This document shows positions 38,056 to 46,762 of a stretch of 64,000 nucleotides of DNA, piece by piece. The position numbers and the translations under genes are program-made. The stretch comes from Pseudomonas sp. ICMP22404 (GTDB lineage Bacteria > Pseudomonadota > Gammaproteobacteria > Pseudomonadales > Pseudomonadaceae), in contig NZ_VCNG01000003.1 of the NCBI RefSeq assembly GCF_006227205.1, positions 248,001 through 312,000 on the forward strand, written 5' to 3'. The notes below the pieces were generated by a model. That model was not told where the DNA came from. It did not search any database and worked only from the letters and a program-made list of their open reading frames with translations. Position 1 is the stretch's first letter; each line of letters opens with the position of its first letter.

Positions 38056-38535
38056 ATGTCTTCCCCTGCTGAAGTTCGTCCGCCGTTGCCGCCCTTCACC
38101 CGTGAATCGGCCATCGAGAAAGTTCGCCTGGCCGAGGACGGCTGGAACTCTCGTGACCCACAGCGAGTGTCCCTGGCCTACACCCTGGACACCCAATGGC
38201 GCAACCGCGCCGAATTCGTCCATAACCGTGAAGAAGCGAAAGCCTTCCTGACCCGAAAATGGGCCAAGGAACTGGATTATCGGCTGATCAAGGAACTCTG
38301 GGCATTCACCGACAACCGCATCGCCGTGCGTTATGCCTACGAATGGCACGACGATTCGGGCAACTGGTTCCGCTCCTATGGGAATGAGAACTGGGAGTTC
38401 GATGAACAAGGCCTGATGTGCAACCGCTACGCCTGCATCAACGACCTGCCGATCCAGGAAAGCGAACGCAAATACCACTGGCCCCTGGGCCGCCGACCGG
38501 ATGATCACCCCGGGTTGTCCGAACTGGGGTTGTAG
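38056..38535 (+). CDS. DUF1348 (NTF2-like fold) protein
   Basis: 159 residues, the usual length; the start ATG has TGGAGA upstream. Family features are [54 protein letters not shown] (in parts), [19 protein letters not shown] (in parts) and the C-terminal [12 protein letters not shown]. The fold is an NTF2/SnoaL-like cone that often binds small hydrophobic molecules, but no enzymatic function is established for this group. It is downstream of the TetR gene, so it may be part of a chemical-stress response. Confidence 0.87.
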   Translation: MSSPAEVRPPLPPFTRESAIEKVRLAEDGWNSRDPQRVSLAYTLDTQWRNRAEFVHNREEAKAFLTRKWAKELDYRLIKELWAFTDNRIAVRYAYEWHDDSGNWFRSYGNENWEFDEQGLMCNRYACINDLPIQESERKYHWPLGRRPDDHPGLSELGL

Positions 38536-38564
38536 ACACAACACCTGCCAATACCTGAGCTCAA

Positions 38565-39057
38565 TGTGGGAGCGAGCCTGCTCGCGATAGCGGTGGGTCT
38601 GCTTGCTCCGGTGTTGAAGGTGCCGCCGTCATCGCGAGCAGGCTCGCTCCCACAGAGAATCTGCGGTGAGACTCGAAACTTGCTGGCACCTTGGCCCATT
38701 GTGGGAGCGAGCCTGCTCGCGATAGCGGTGGGTCTGCCCGCTCCAGTGTTGAAGGTGCCACCGTCATCGCGAGCAGGCTCGCTCCCACAGAGAACCTGCG
38801 GTGGGACTCAAATCCTGCTGCACCGTGGGCCAATTGTGGGAGCGAGCCTGCTCGCGATAGCGGTGGGTCTGTTTGCTCCAGTGTTGAAGGTGCCGCCGTC
38901 ATCGCGAGCAGGCTCGCTCCCACAGGGAAGCTCGGTGAGACTCGAAACTTGCAGGCACCTTGGTCCCATGTGGGAGCGGGCTTGCTCGCGAAGGCGGTGT
39001 GTCAGTCGACAGGATCATCACTGATCTACCGCTTTCGCGAGCAAGCCTGCTCCAACA
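38565..39057. repeat. Tandem REP/BIME array with 135-base period
   Basis: REP-type palindromes alternate in orientation through about 490 bases. A unit consisting of a forward REP, a 44-base spacer, an inverted REP and a 46-base tail recurs with starts at 38566, 38701 and 38836 (exactly 135 bases apart), and a decayed fourth copy starts at 38970. Spacers are nearly identical (for example GTGTTGAAGGTGCC in each), so the unit was duplicated in tandem. Protein-like frames here (MGASLLAIAVGL repeats) are translations of the REP and not genes. Confidence 0.92.
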
Positions 39058-39081
39058 ATAGGGGTCACTGGCCGCAGGGCC

Positions 39082-40143
39082 TCATCGATTGAGCAGGAAC
39101 TCCAGCAACGTCCCCGCGCAGGCTTCAATGCTGCCTTCCAGGATCAGCTCATACCCATGGGTGTTTTCCGTGGGTATCGCGATACAACCTCCCATGGCCG
39201 ACACGCCGCTGCCCATGACGGCGCTGGCATCACTGGCAAAGTCCACAAGCAATGCAAATTGCGGCGCCAGGCCGCAGCGTTCGCCGGCACGGTACAGCTG
39301 GTCGACAATCCAACGGCTGTAGCAGCCTTTTTCGTCCCCCGTGTTGATGATCGGGTTGACGCTCAGTCGGGTTCCGTACTCCTGAACCACCGGCCCGACC
39401 TCAACTGCTACGGTCACCTCGCCCGGTAAGTGGGCGGCGGCGTATAGCGCTCCGGCGTTGGACTCTTCTTCCTGGGTGGTGAACACGAAATACACCCCAC
39501 CGACCAGCTCTGACCGGCGTTCGGCCAACAGCGCGGCGGCCTGCAGGGTCGCGACCATCGGCGCACGGTCGTCGAGAAAATGCGCGGCAATGGCATCGCC
39601 CACCCGAAACGGCCGGCGCCAGTGCTGGCTCAGCACTACCCGCGTGCCGGGGCGCACACCGTGGCGGTGCAATTGTTCCCGGGAGCAACGGGTGATCACG
39701 TGGACATCTTCCCAGTGCACATTCCCGGACAGGACATCCGCCCCCTGATGGGTTTCGGCCGTGCTGTGCATGGAGCCGAACGACAACACACCCGGGATGA
39801 AATCCCGATCGCCCAGGATGTCCACCGGGCACACGCCGAAGTTGATCGGGTTGGCACCTCCCAAGGCCACCACCCGCAGTGTTCCATCGGGTTCGACGCG
39901 TTTGACCAGCATGGCGATTTCGTCCAGATGCGCCATGACCCTGACCGGCGTTTGGCGGCCGCTACCGCTGGCGGTACCCTCGATCAATCCGATGACGTTT
40001 CCGGCCGGGTCGACCCAGGTCTTGTCGCAATGGGGCTCCAGTTCCCGCAGGCAGATTTGCCGGACTTCGTCTTCTTGCCCGCCCGGTCCGCGGGCCATCA
40101 GCAGCGCTTCCAGCATTGGTAATGTCGACAGGTTCACTTGCAT
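39082..40143 (-). CDS. M42-family metallopeptidase
   Basis: 353 residues; the ATG at 40143 has AAGGAGA upstream. It has the two-metal site of M42 aminopeptidases: His72 in MAHLDEIA, the bridging Asp in FLDDRAP, the catalytic Glu pair in TTQEEESNAGA, an acid in AVEVGP and a C-terminal His in ENTHGYE. M42 enzymes form large tetrahedral cytoplasmic complexes that trim peptides. It stands alone, with a REP array downstream and a divergent small gene upstream, so its physiological substrate is not indicated. Confidence 0.9.
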   Translation of the reverse strand: MQVNLSTLPMLEALLMARGPGGQEDEVRQICLRELEPHCDKTWVDPAGNVIGLIEGTASGSGRQTPVRVMAHLDEIAMLVKRVEPDGTLRVVALGGANPINFGVCPVDILGDRDFIPGVLSFGSMHSTAETHQGADVLSGNVHWEDVHVITRCSREQLHRHGVRPGTRVVLSQHWRRPFRVGDAIAAHFLDDRAPMVATLQAAALLAERRSELVGGVYFVFTTQEEESNAGALYAAAHLPGEVTVAVEVGPVVQEYGTRLSVNPIINTGDEKGCYSRWIVDQLYRAGERCGLAPQFALLVDFASDASAVMGSGVSAMGGCIAIPTENTHGYELILEGSIEACAGTLLEFLLNR

Positions 40144-40392
40144 CGATCAGGTTCTCCTTATGCCTGCCACAGTCGTCGCTGTGGGAGCGGACCGAAACGT
40201 ACTTGTCTCTCTTGAGGGGGCTGGCTCTGGAAAAATTTGATCGAATCGGCGGATAAACAGACGAGCGGGCCAGGCCAGGTGACAGACCGGCGGGCATATG
40301 GCAGGGTTGACCCCAGTATCGCCAGGCATCACATTGCCTGGGCCGCCGATGACCAAAGGGCGGCTTTGTCGTAGCGCAAACTTGTGGAGCCC

Positions 40393-40794
40393 ATGACCGC
40401 GTCGATTCCGATCCGCCCCCCCTGCCCGCCTGGCGTCTGCGATTGCGGGCGCGATGCCTTGCTGGAAACGGCGGGCAGCGATCTGCGCATCCTTTGCCTG
40501 AATCGCCAGGAAGAAAAGCGCTTGCTCGAGCGGCTGGAAAACATCCAGGACCTGGCCGAGCTCGAACGGTTGCAACAGCGGCTTTACGAAAACCTGGGCA
40601 TCCGCCTGACCATCGAGCCGGGCTACAACGAAGTCCGGACCATGCGCGGTATCGCCATCGAGTTCCAGGAACAACCCGGTCTCTGCCGCAAGATTCGCCA
40701 ATCGATCCCGGCCGCCATTCGCCGCGGGCTGGAAAAGCGCCCGGAAATCGCCTGGCGCCTGCTGGACGCCCACGATTTGTTCCGCGACGCCTGA
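40393..40794 (+). CDS. Uncharacterised 133-residue protein with four-cysteine motif
   Basis: 133 residues from the ATG at 40393 (GGAG three bases upstream; a GTG at 40384 would add three residues). I do not recognise the family. The N-terminus carries Cys11, Cys16, Cys18 and Cys35, spaced C-X4-C-X-C-X16-C, which could bind zinc or an iron-sulfur cluster. A helical charged segment (EEKRLLERLENIQDLAELERL) and a C-terminal region rich in Arg/Glu follow. It is convergent with the RraA-like gene at the end of the siderophore operon; only nine bases separate the two stop codons. Confidence 0.6.
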   Translation: MTASIPIRPPCPPGVCDCGRDALLETAGSDLRILCLNRQEEKRLLERLENIQDLAELERLQQRLYENLGIRLTIEPGYNEVRTMRGIAIEFQEQPGLCRKIRQSIPAAIRRGLEKRPEIAWRLLDAHDLFRDA

Positions 40795-40807
40795 GGCTCA
40801 GCCTCAG
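40791..40807. terminator. Palindrome over two convergent stop codons
   Basis: CTGAGGCTCAGCCTCAG has 6- to 8-base arms and contains the stop codons of both the four-cysteine protein gene (plus) and the RraA-like gene (minus). It may act as a short bidirectional terminator; there is no T-tract. Confidence 0.4.
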
Positions 40808-41415
40808 CGCCGGATCCGGTGCAGGAACTCGGTTCTTTTCTGCCGATCCGCCTGCTCTTTCGCCAGCAGCTTGGGCAGCAGATCGGTGGCCTGTCGCACC
40901 CCGAGGATGAACACGCCGTCATCATCGCCGATGGCAATGTCCCCCGGATGCACAGTGACACCCGACACCCGGATCGGCTGATTGACTTCGCCGCCGAGCC
41001 CAAGGCTACGGGTCGTGAAAGCGCTGACACTGCGACTGAACACCGGCAGGCGATGGGCCCGCAGGGCGGCCACATCGGTCACCGCGCCGCACACCACGAC
41101 GCCGGCCAGGCCTTTGATCAGTCCGGCCAGGGTGCGCAATTCTCCCCAGCAAGCGCAATCGGGGTCACCCACGCATTCCACCACCAGCACATCCCCCGGC
41201 TCGCTCAACAGCAAGGCTTCGCGCAAGACACTGCCGTCGGGTGTGAAGAGCCTGACCGTGACCACCCTGCCGAGCATGCGCAAGTTATCGAACAGCGGGC
41301 GAATACCCCGCAGGTAACCGCTGTCGGTGAAGTGCCCCAGGGTGGACGAAGCGATTCCCCGGTACTGTGCCAACAGCGAGTCAGTGAGCTCCGCTGGTGC
41401 GATTGAATCATTCAT
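40804..41415 (-). CDS. RraA-fold protein with degenerate aldolase motif
   Basis: 203 residues from the ATG at 41415, which overlaps the FhuF-like gene by 8 bases. It has the RraA/HMG-CHA aldolase fold: DVLVVECVGDPDCACWGELRT, GLAGVVVCGAVTDVAALRAHRLPVFSR and a C-terminal VHPGDIAIGDDDGVFIL (given in parts). Active HMG/CHA aldolases carry D-X20-R-D; here the equivalent positions read E-X20-T-D, so the key arginine is lost. It is therefore probably not a normal aldolase, and E. coli RraA (an RNase E inhibitor) also lacks the full motif. It is the last gene of the siderophore operon, and its role there is unknown. Confidence 0.8.
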   Translation of the reverse strand: MNDSIAPAELTDSLLAQYRGIASSTLGHFTDSGYLRGIRPLFDNLRMLGRVVTVRLFTPDGSVLREALLLSEPGDVLVVECVGDPDCACWGELRTLAGLIKGLAGVVVCGAVTDVAALRAHRLPVFSRSVSAFTTRSLGLGGEVNQPIRVSGVTVHPGDIAIGDDDGVFILGVRQATDLLPKLLAKEQADRQKRTEFLHRIRR

Positions 41416-42229
41416 GTCTTGTTCTCTTGCGCAGCAACGGGCAGGCCGAACAGTATTCGACCGGGTTGCTCGCTTGGTAATAGAAACAGCACGTGCGCCG
41501 CAATCGCCGACAGCCTCCATCGGCAAGGGGCATGGGGGCGCGACGAAAATGCTGCAACGGGTTGTAATCCAGGCCGAACAACCCAGGATCGGCCTGGTTC
41601 AGCAGCCAGTCGAAGTCGGCGTCGATGCGCCGGCGCGCGGACGGATCCTGCAGGCTGTCCATGCGTTTTTCATACAGCGAATAGACCCGCACCGCCGTGT
41701 TTTCCCAGAGGATGCGTCGGGAGATGCCGCTGACCTGGGCGAACCGATCCCACAATGGCTTGAGCAACCCGGCGAACAGGCTGCCGACCACCGCTTCACG
41801 CCAGGCCTGCCGCTCGCCGGCGGCATAGGTCCAGGGCTCCAGGTCCAGCAATGGCATCGACGAGGTCCAGCGTCCCTCGTCGTGACCGTATTCGATGACG
41901 CTGTTGTCCAAGGACATCAGCAGCCCCTTGTCGCATGCCGACAGCGCATACAGGCAGGTGTTGGTGATGAGGAACGACATTCGCTTGCTCAACAGCGAGG
42001 CGGTGATTGCCCGGGACGGTGAGCCAAGGACCGGCGTCAGCTCGTCCAACAGCCGCAGGCACACACCGCCATTCAACAGTTCATGGGCCGCCAGGGAACG
42101 CGACGAATCGCGTTCCCCTGCCGGTTTCAACCGCAAGGGGCCGCTGAGCACCGCCCACTCGCCAGCCGTAAACCGGCGGGCCGCATCGGTGAATGCCGGT
42201 TCGATCCCGAGCCCTCGAGTGACCGCCAT
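41408..42229 (-). CDS. FhuF-like ferric-siderophore reductase ([2Fe-2S])
   Basis: 273 residues from the ATG at 42229. The C-terminus carries the FhuF cysteine set as CCFYYQASNPVEYCSACP, i.e. C-C-X11-C-X2-C; E. coli FhuF has C-C-X10-C-X2-C. Such proteins reduce Fe(III) in imported siderophores to release iron in the cytoplasm. The gene starts 4 bases after the acsA stop and overlaps the RraA-like gene, so it belongs to the achromobactin operon. The ABC importer genes (cbrABCD) that often accompany achromobactin genes are not present at this position. Confidence 0.87.
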   Translation of the reverse strand: MAVTRGLGIEPAFTDAARRFTAGEWAVLSGPLRLKPAGERDSSRSLAAHELLNGGVCLRLLDELTPVLGSPSRAITASLLSKRMSFLITNTCLYALSACDKGLLMSLDNSVIEYGHDEGRWTSSMPLLDLEPWTYAAGERQAWREAVVGSLFAGLLKPLWDRFAQVSGISRRILWENTAVRVYSLYEKRMDSLQDPSARRRIDADFDWLLNQADPGLFGLDYNPLQHFRRAPMPLADGGCRRLRRTCCFYYQASNPVEYCSACPLLRKRTRHE

Positions 42230-42233
42230 GCCC

Positions 42234-44117
42234 TCAGGCCTCCAGCGACAGCCGGCGGAACGGGTTGACCACCTCGCCCTTGCCGAACGGCATGCTGCCC
42301 GGCCCACCGGCCCGCTCGATCATGGGCGTGAGCAACAGCTTCTGCGGCCAGTTTGGCGAGTCGAACAACTGCGCCTTGAGCATCGCCCGGGCCTCGGCGT
42401 CGAAGTCGATGGTCTCGATCAACTCGTCCAACACGTCCCGCAAGGCCTGCCACAAACCATTCACCGGCATTGAGTAGACCTGCGCCAGGGTGTCCATGAT
42501 CGCCCGCATGTTGACCTGGATGCCCAGGGTCTGCAGCCAGAACAACAGGTCTTCAGGACGCTCGTGGTACAGCGTATTGGCGTGGCCTTTCTTGATGCGG
42601 TACACCGGGTCCGCCATGCCGTTGCGCTCCAGCCACGGCACGAAGATCCGCAGCGAATCGTGGTCGCGCAGCAGCAGGCCTTCGGCATGGCCGTCCTTCC
42701 ACACCAGCACCGCGTTCTGGCCGTGGACTTCCCCCAGCATGCCGAGGCGAAACATGCGCAAGTTGATGTCGAAGAAGCTGCGGGCCAGTTCGCGGAACAG
42801 GGTCATGACCGACTCGGCGTCCGCCGGCAGGTTGCGATACCGCATCCAGTCGTCGAAGAAGTGGCGGTTGCTGCCCGGCAGCGGCGTGCCCAGGGCGGCC
42901 ATGGGCAGCAGGCGGGTGTCGGCATCGCTGAGCAACGCGCTCGGGTAACCCCGAACCATGGCCGACAGGTGCCTCGGCGCCTCGTCGAACAACGTGGCCT
43001 CGGGTGGCATGAACGCCCACCACTTGCCCTCGTCGCACAGGTGCAAGGACTGACGCAGGGTCGCGTCTTTGTCCAGGACCTCGTGGAGCAAGGCTTCGCT
43101 CAGGCCGCCATTGATCATCTTCACCGCCGGCAGATAGCGCGACGCGCCCAAGGAGTGAATGGCCATCGGCAGCTTGAGGTAGTCGGCGCCGTCGAAGCAT
43201 GGCGTCATGGAGCGCAGCGACGAGGTGGCGAAGAAATCGCCCTCGTTGAAGCTCAAGCGCTGGCAGTCACCCTTGGCGAATACCTCACCCAACTGTTTGT
43301 CGAGCACATGTTCCCACTGCCATGGGTGGACCGGCAGCGCAATGTGGCTGTCGGCCAGGCCCCTTGCCTGCATTTCTCCGGCGAGTCGGGCCTGCATAGG
43401 CTCAGGCAACAGATAACGTGCCGGATAACACTGCGCCAGGTCCCCCACGCCTCCACCGCATTGCAGAAGCGTGCGGTCCACCGCCACCCAGTTCAAGGCC
43501 ACCGGGCGGGCGAATTCGGCCTGGTAGCGCAGGTATTCCTCGTCGTCGAGCCCTTGCTTGGCTTTGGCCAATGGGTGATAGGGACGATCGCGCAGCGAGG
43601 CCCATTGTTCCATGGTGCGGAAAAACGTCGCCGGATCCTGGGCCATCAACTCACGGTCATCCACCGTATGGGACAGAGACAACGCCGTCTGCTTGACGCT
43701 GGTGCGCAGCACATCGAGAAACAGCGCCAGCCCTTTATCGTTGTCCTTGAAGCGCTCGGCCATCGCGCTGAACACCCGCTTCATGAAGTCTTCCGGGGAG
43801 AGCACGGTCCATTGTTCCTCCTGCCGCGCCAGCACCGCTGTGCCCGGCACTTTTTCCCACTGCTGGGTGATGCCCGCACGCAGGGCAACGCTGATGAAGC
43901 GCTGTTCGGTCGGGTCGTAGCACCAATCCCAGATACGCTGCTGCGGGGTCAGCCCGGCGAGCGTCGGCGCTGTCGGGTGGGCCTGCTGCCAGTCGCCGAT
44001 GCGTACCAGGGGCAAGGGCTCGCTGCCGAAGAAATGTTCGGCCAGCAAGCAATCCACCAGATCCTGCATGACGATATCGGCGGCTTGGGCCAGGGCTTGT
44101 GAGGTCAGGCGAGTCAT
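42234..44117 (-). CDS. acsA: NIS siderophore synthetase AcsA (IucA/IucC family)
   Basis: 627 residues with the IucA/IucC ATP-binding core (HIALPVHPWQWEHVL, SSLRSMTPCFDGADYLKLPM in parts, LPMAIHSLGASRYLP) and the C-terminal FhuF-like-transporter domain segment LGEVHGQNAVLVW. In achromobactin assembly AcsA performs the last condensation, joining a second citryl-ethanolamine unit. It overlaps acsB by ATGA at the start. Its identity as AcsA and not AcsC rests on gene order (last of the cluster, after acsB) and on the three NIS synthetases present. Confidence 0.9.
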   Translation of the reverse strand: MTRLTSQALAQAADIVMQDLVDCLLAEHFFGSEPLPLVRIGDWQQAHPTAPTLAGLTPQQRIWDWCYDPTEQRFISVALRAGITQQWEKVPGTAVLARQEEQWTVLSPEDFMKRVFSAMAERFKDNDKGLALFLDVLRTSVKQTALSLSHTVDDRELMAQDPATFFRTMEQWASLRDRPYHPLAKAKQGLDDEEYLRYQAEFARPVALNWVAVDRTLLQCGGGVGDLAQCYPARYLLPEPMQARLAGEMQARGLADSHIALPVHPWQWEHVLDKQLGEVFAKGDCQRLSFNEGDFFATSSLRSMTPCFDGADYLKLPMAIHSLGASRYLPAVKMINGGLSEALLHEVLDKDATLRQSLHLCDEGKWWAFMPPEATLFDEAPRHLSAMVRGYPSALLSDADTRLLPMAALGTPLPGSNRHFFDDWMRYRNLPADAESVMTLFRELARSFFDINLRMFRLGMLGEVHGQNAVLVWKDGHAEGLLLRDHDSLRIFVPWLERNGMADPVYRIKKGHANTLYHERPEDLLFWLQTLGIQVNMRAIMDTLAQVYSMPVNGLWQALRDVLDELIETIDFDAEARAMLKAQLFDSPNWPQKLLLTPMIERAGGPGSMPFGKGEVVNPFRRLSLEA

Positions 44118-44896
44118 CTTGATTCATGTCCTTCTGAAGAAAGTGTGGCCAGGCGGCCCTGAAGGGCGCGAAACGCGATGCCGCGCTCGTCGCCCAGTAC
44201 AAAGGTGTTCACCCCTCGGGCACGCCAGCGGGCGTGGTCGTCGGGTTGGCGGGGAATGGCGCAATAGGGAATGCCGGCATCGCGGGCCGCCTGCCAGGTG
44301 TCCAGCAGCGCCTGTTGTACCGCCGACGTGTTGATCTGCCAGGGCGTGCCAAGAGACTGGGACAGGTCCGCCGCGCCTTCGAGGATCATGTCCAGGCCGG
44401 GCACCGCCGCGATGTCCGCCGCACGCCGTACGCCTTCGGCGCTTTCAATCATCGCCACCACCATGATTTGCGCGTTGGCCAGTCCCACGTACTCGGCCAG
44501 GCTGTGTTTGCCAAACGAACCGGGGCGCCCGGCATTCAGGCTGCGCCGCCCCAACGGCTGGTACTTGCATGCGGCAATCGCATCGGCCAGTTGTGCCGGG
44601 CTTTCAATCATCGGCAACACGACGCCCTGGGCGCCGCCATCGAGCAGACGTAGCAGGGTTTTCGGATTCAGGTCCGCCACCCGCACCAAGGGTGTGATGG
44701 CGTAGGCTTCGGCCATGCGGATCATGTGCTCCACAGTTTCCGGGTTGATCAGCACATGCTCCATGTCGATGATCACGAAGTCGTAGCCCGCCTCGGCGAT
44801 CAACTCGATTGCCATGGCCGACGGAATCGAACTGATCAGGCCATAGGCGGCCTGTCCCGCACCGAGCTTGAGTTTCAGTTGATTGGTTCTCAGCAT
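44114..44896 (-). CDS. acsB: HpcH/HpaI-family protein AcsB, citrate synthase-like
   Basis: 260 residues, TIM-barrel of the HpcH/HpaI aldolase family. Metal and substrate segments are IIDMEHVLIN, VVLPMIESPAQLADA and MVVAMIESAEGVRR. The homologue SbnG of the staphyloferrin B cluster was shown to be a citrate synthase that feeds siderophore assembly; AcsB in achromobactin clusters belongs to the same group, so dedicated citrate supply is the likely role. It overlaps acsC by 7 bases and acsA by 4. Confidence 0.9.
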   Translation of the reverse strand: MLRTNQLKLKLGAGQAAYGLISSIPSAMAIELIAEAGYDFVIIDMEHVLINPETVEHMIRMAEAYAITPLVRVADLNPKTLLRLLDGGAQGVVLPMIESPAQLADAIAACKYQPLGRRSLNAGRPGSFGKHSLAEYVGLANAQIMVVAMIESAEGVRRAADIAAVPGLDMILEGAADLSQSLGTPWQINTSAVQQALLDTWQAARDAGIPYCAIPRQPDDHARWRARGVNTFVLGDERGIAFRALQGRLATLSSEGHESR

Positions 44897-46746
44897 GTCT
44901 GCGGCCTGAAGGCGTGCAGTGGATTGGGCACCGACTTGAAGCGCCGCTCCCCGTCCCCCAGCAGGCGACGCTTGGTCAGCTCTTCCACTTCATAGGACGG
45001 TGCGAACACGTCGAACAGTCCGAAGCGCTCGCGGTGTTGCGGGTGCGCAGCCTGGTAAGCCGTGATGACGTCGGCGGTCATCTGCCAGAAGCGGGTCTCA
45101 TCCAGCTGATAGTGCTGGCGCAGGAAAATCGCCATTTCCGCCAGGCAAATGAAGAAGAAACAGTCGCAGGAGAAATCCCGCACCGCATTGACGTCATCGG
45201 TGAGGATGAACGAGTTGCGGTTCAGCTTTGCATGGCTGGCGGGCAACGGTACCAGCGTCGGGCACATTTCCGGCCGCGCCAGGTGCGCCGGGGAGTAACG
45301 CACCCCGTCATGGAAGTCCTTGAGAGCGATGCGTTGCGGCCAACCGTCCCGGGTGATCAGCACGATGTTCTGGCCATGGGACTCCATGCCGATGCCCTCG
45401 GCGTAGAGCATGTGAATGATCGGCGGCACCGTGACTTCCAGCAGCCGCTGGGTCCAGGCCTGCAAACCGTACTGGGCAATCCAGGCATCGATGAACGGCA
45501 GTTGCTCGCCCTGGCCGTAGCGGTTTTCCACGTGGCTCAAACCATTGAACGGCACCGCTTGCTCATCGGGTTTGAGATAGGCATGGATGCTTTCACGCCA
45601 GATCGCGCCGAGGGTGCCATAGGCTTGAGGCGCTCGGGTGGCCGGCAGGTGGTCGTAATTGAAGCTGACGCCGGCCACCTCACCGAGGATGACGAAATCC
45701 AGGGCACGGGCGGTGCTGTCGGTGGCGATCAGTTGCTGCAGCCAGTCGGTGATGATCGGGCCGTTCATCACCGTATGCCGCGCCAGAATCCGCGTGCTGG
45801 AGGTGTTGGTCATGCTCATCGCCAGCTTCACATAGGGGCGCTCGGGCGCGCTGGCGTTGGCCAGGGTACGGATCGATTGCTGGGCCTTGTACTGCTCCTG
45901 CGAGGTGCCCAGGTAGATCAATTCGCCGCTGAGCAGCTCGGGGTAAAACGTCGGGACAATGGTGTTTTCCCACTGCCATGGATGGACGGGAAGCACCCAG
46001 TAAGCGTCCGGCGACTGACCGCGGCCTTCGAGGATCGTGGCCAGCTGTTGCAGGCGCGTCTCCCCTGCTTCCTGGCGGATGAACGCGTCGAAATCCATCT
46101 TGCCGGAATGGTTCATCGCCCCGCAGGACTTGGCCACGGCCAGCCAGACAATCGCGATGGGGCTGGCGAACTCCGGTCCGTAGCGGGTGTTGTCGTGCAG
46201 GGAGAAACCGATCCGCGATTTGTAGCACGGGTGGTAGCTGTGGGCGTCCATGAAGTGCTGTTCCAGCGCATCCACATCCAGCCGATGGGGCGCGCGCGGT
46301 ACACGGTAGCCTTGGCTGCGGGATTGCAGATCCTTGAGCTGGGTCTGTTCCAGTTCCTGGATAAAACGTGGCAGGTGGGCGCTGCCTTCGAATTCGCCGA
46401 GCAGTTCCGCCAGGGCCTGGTGCAGGTCCGGCGCCTGGGATTGGCCTGCGGCATCGACGCGCTCAAGGCTGGCGTGATCCAGGCGGATCAGCTCGAAACT
46501 GCTGCTACGCAGGCCGTTGCAGTGGTATTGCACCGGTTGTTGCGCGGCATCGGTGCCCTGCACGATGAAACGATACCGGCCGTTCGCAAGCGCCTGGCAC
46601 TGATACGCCAGCACGTCTTCGTACAGCAGGGTTTGCAGCAGTTGACCGACCACCCGCTGTTGGACTTTTATCCGGACATCGGCATCGGTGCCCGCCAGCC
46701 AGGCGCCTGGGGCGGTGGACTGCGGGGCTTGTTCAAAAATCGTCAT
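44890..46746 (-). CDS. acsC: NIS siderophore synthetase AcsC (IucA/IucC family)
   Basis: 618 residues. IucA/IucC motifs are YWVLPVHPWQWENTIVP, KLAMSMTNTSSTRIL and GMESHGQNIVLITRDGWPQRI (in parts). A C-terminal FhuF-like region ends the protein. AcsC condenses diaminobutyrate with citryl-ethanolamine in achromobactin biosynthesis. It follows yhcA after 16 bases and overlaps acsB. Together with acsA and acsD it gives the three NIS synthetases expected for achromobactin. Confidence 0.92.
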   Translation of the reverse strand: MTIFEQAPQSTAPGAWLAGTDADVRIKVQQRVVGQLLQTLLYEDVLAYQCQALANGRYRFIVQGTDAAQQPVQYHCNGLRSSSFELIRLDHASLERVDAAGQSQAPDLHQALAELLGEFEGSAHLPRFIQELEQTQLKDLQSRSQGYRVPRAPHRLDVDALEQHFMDAHSYHPCYKSRIGFSLHDNTRYGPEFASPIAIVWLAVAKSCGAMNHSGKMDFDAFIRQEAGETRLQQLATILEGRGQSPDAYWVLPVHPWQWENTIVPTFYPELLSGELIYLGTSQEQYKAQQSIRTLANASAPERPYVKLAMSMTNTSSTRILARHTVMNGPIITDWLQQLIATDSTARALDFVILGEVAGVSFNYDHLPATRAPQAYGTLGAIWRESIHAYLKPDEQAVPFNGLSHVENRYGQGEQLPFIDAWIAQYGLQAWTQRLLEVTVPPIIHMLYAEGIGMESHGQNIVLITRDGWPQRIALKDFHDGVRYSPAHLARPEMCPTLVPLPASHAKLNRNSFILTDDVNAVRDFSCDCFFFICLAEMAIFLRQHYQLDETRFWQMTADVITAYQAAHPQHRERFGLFDVFAPSYEVEELTKRRLLGDGERRFKSVPNPLHAFRPQTC

Positions 46747-46762
46747 GGGAATTCCTTATCGA

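Noticed and set aside
38561..39024. Frames with repeated MGASLLAI / SRAGSLPQ segments
   Set aside because: They are translations of the alternating REP palindromes; the same peptides appear on both strands at every REP cluster in the window.
38565..39057. CRISPR array
   Set aside because: Repeats are palindromic REP elements in alternating orientation with near-identical spacers, and no cas genes are present.
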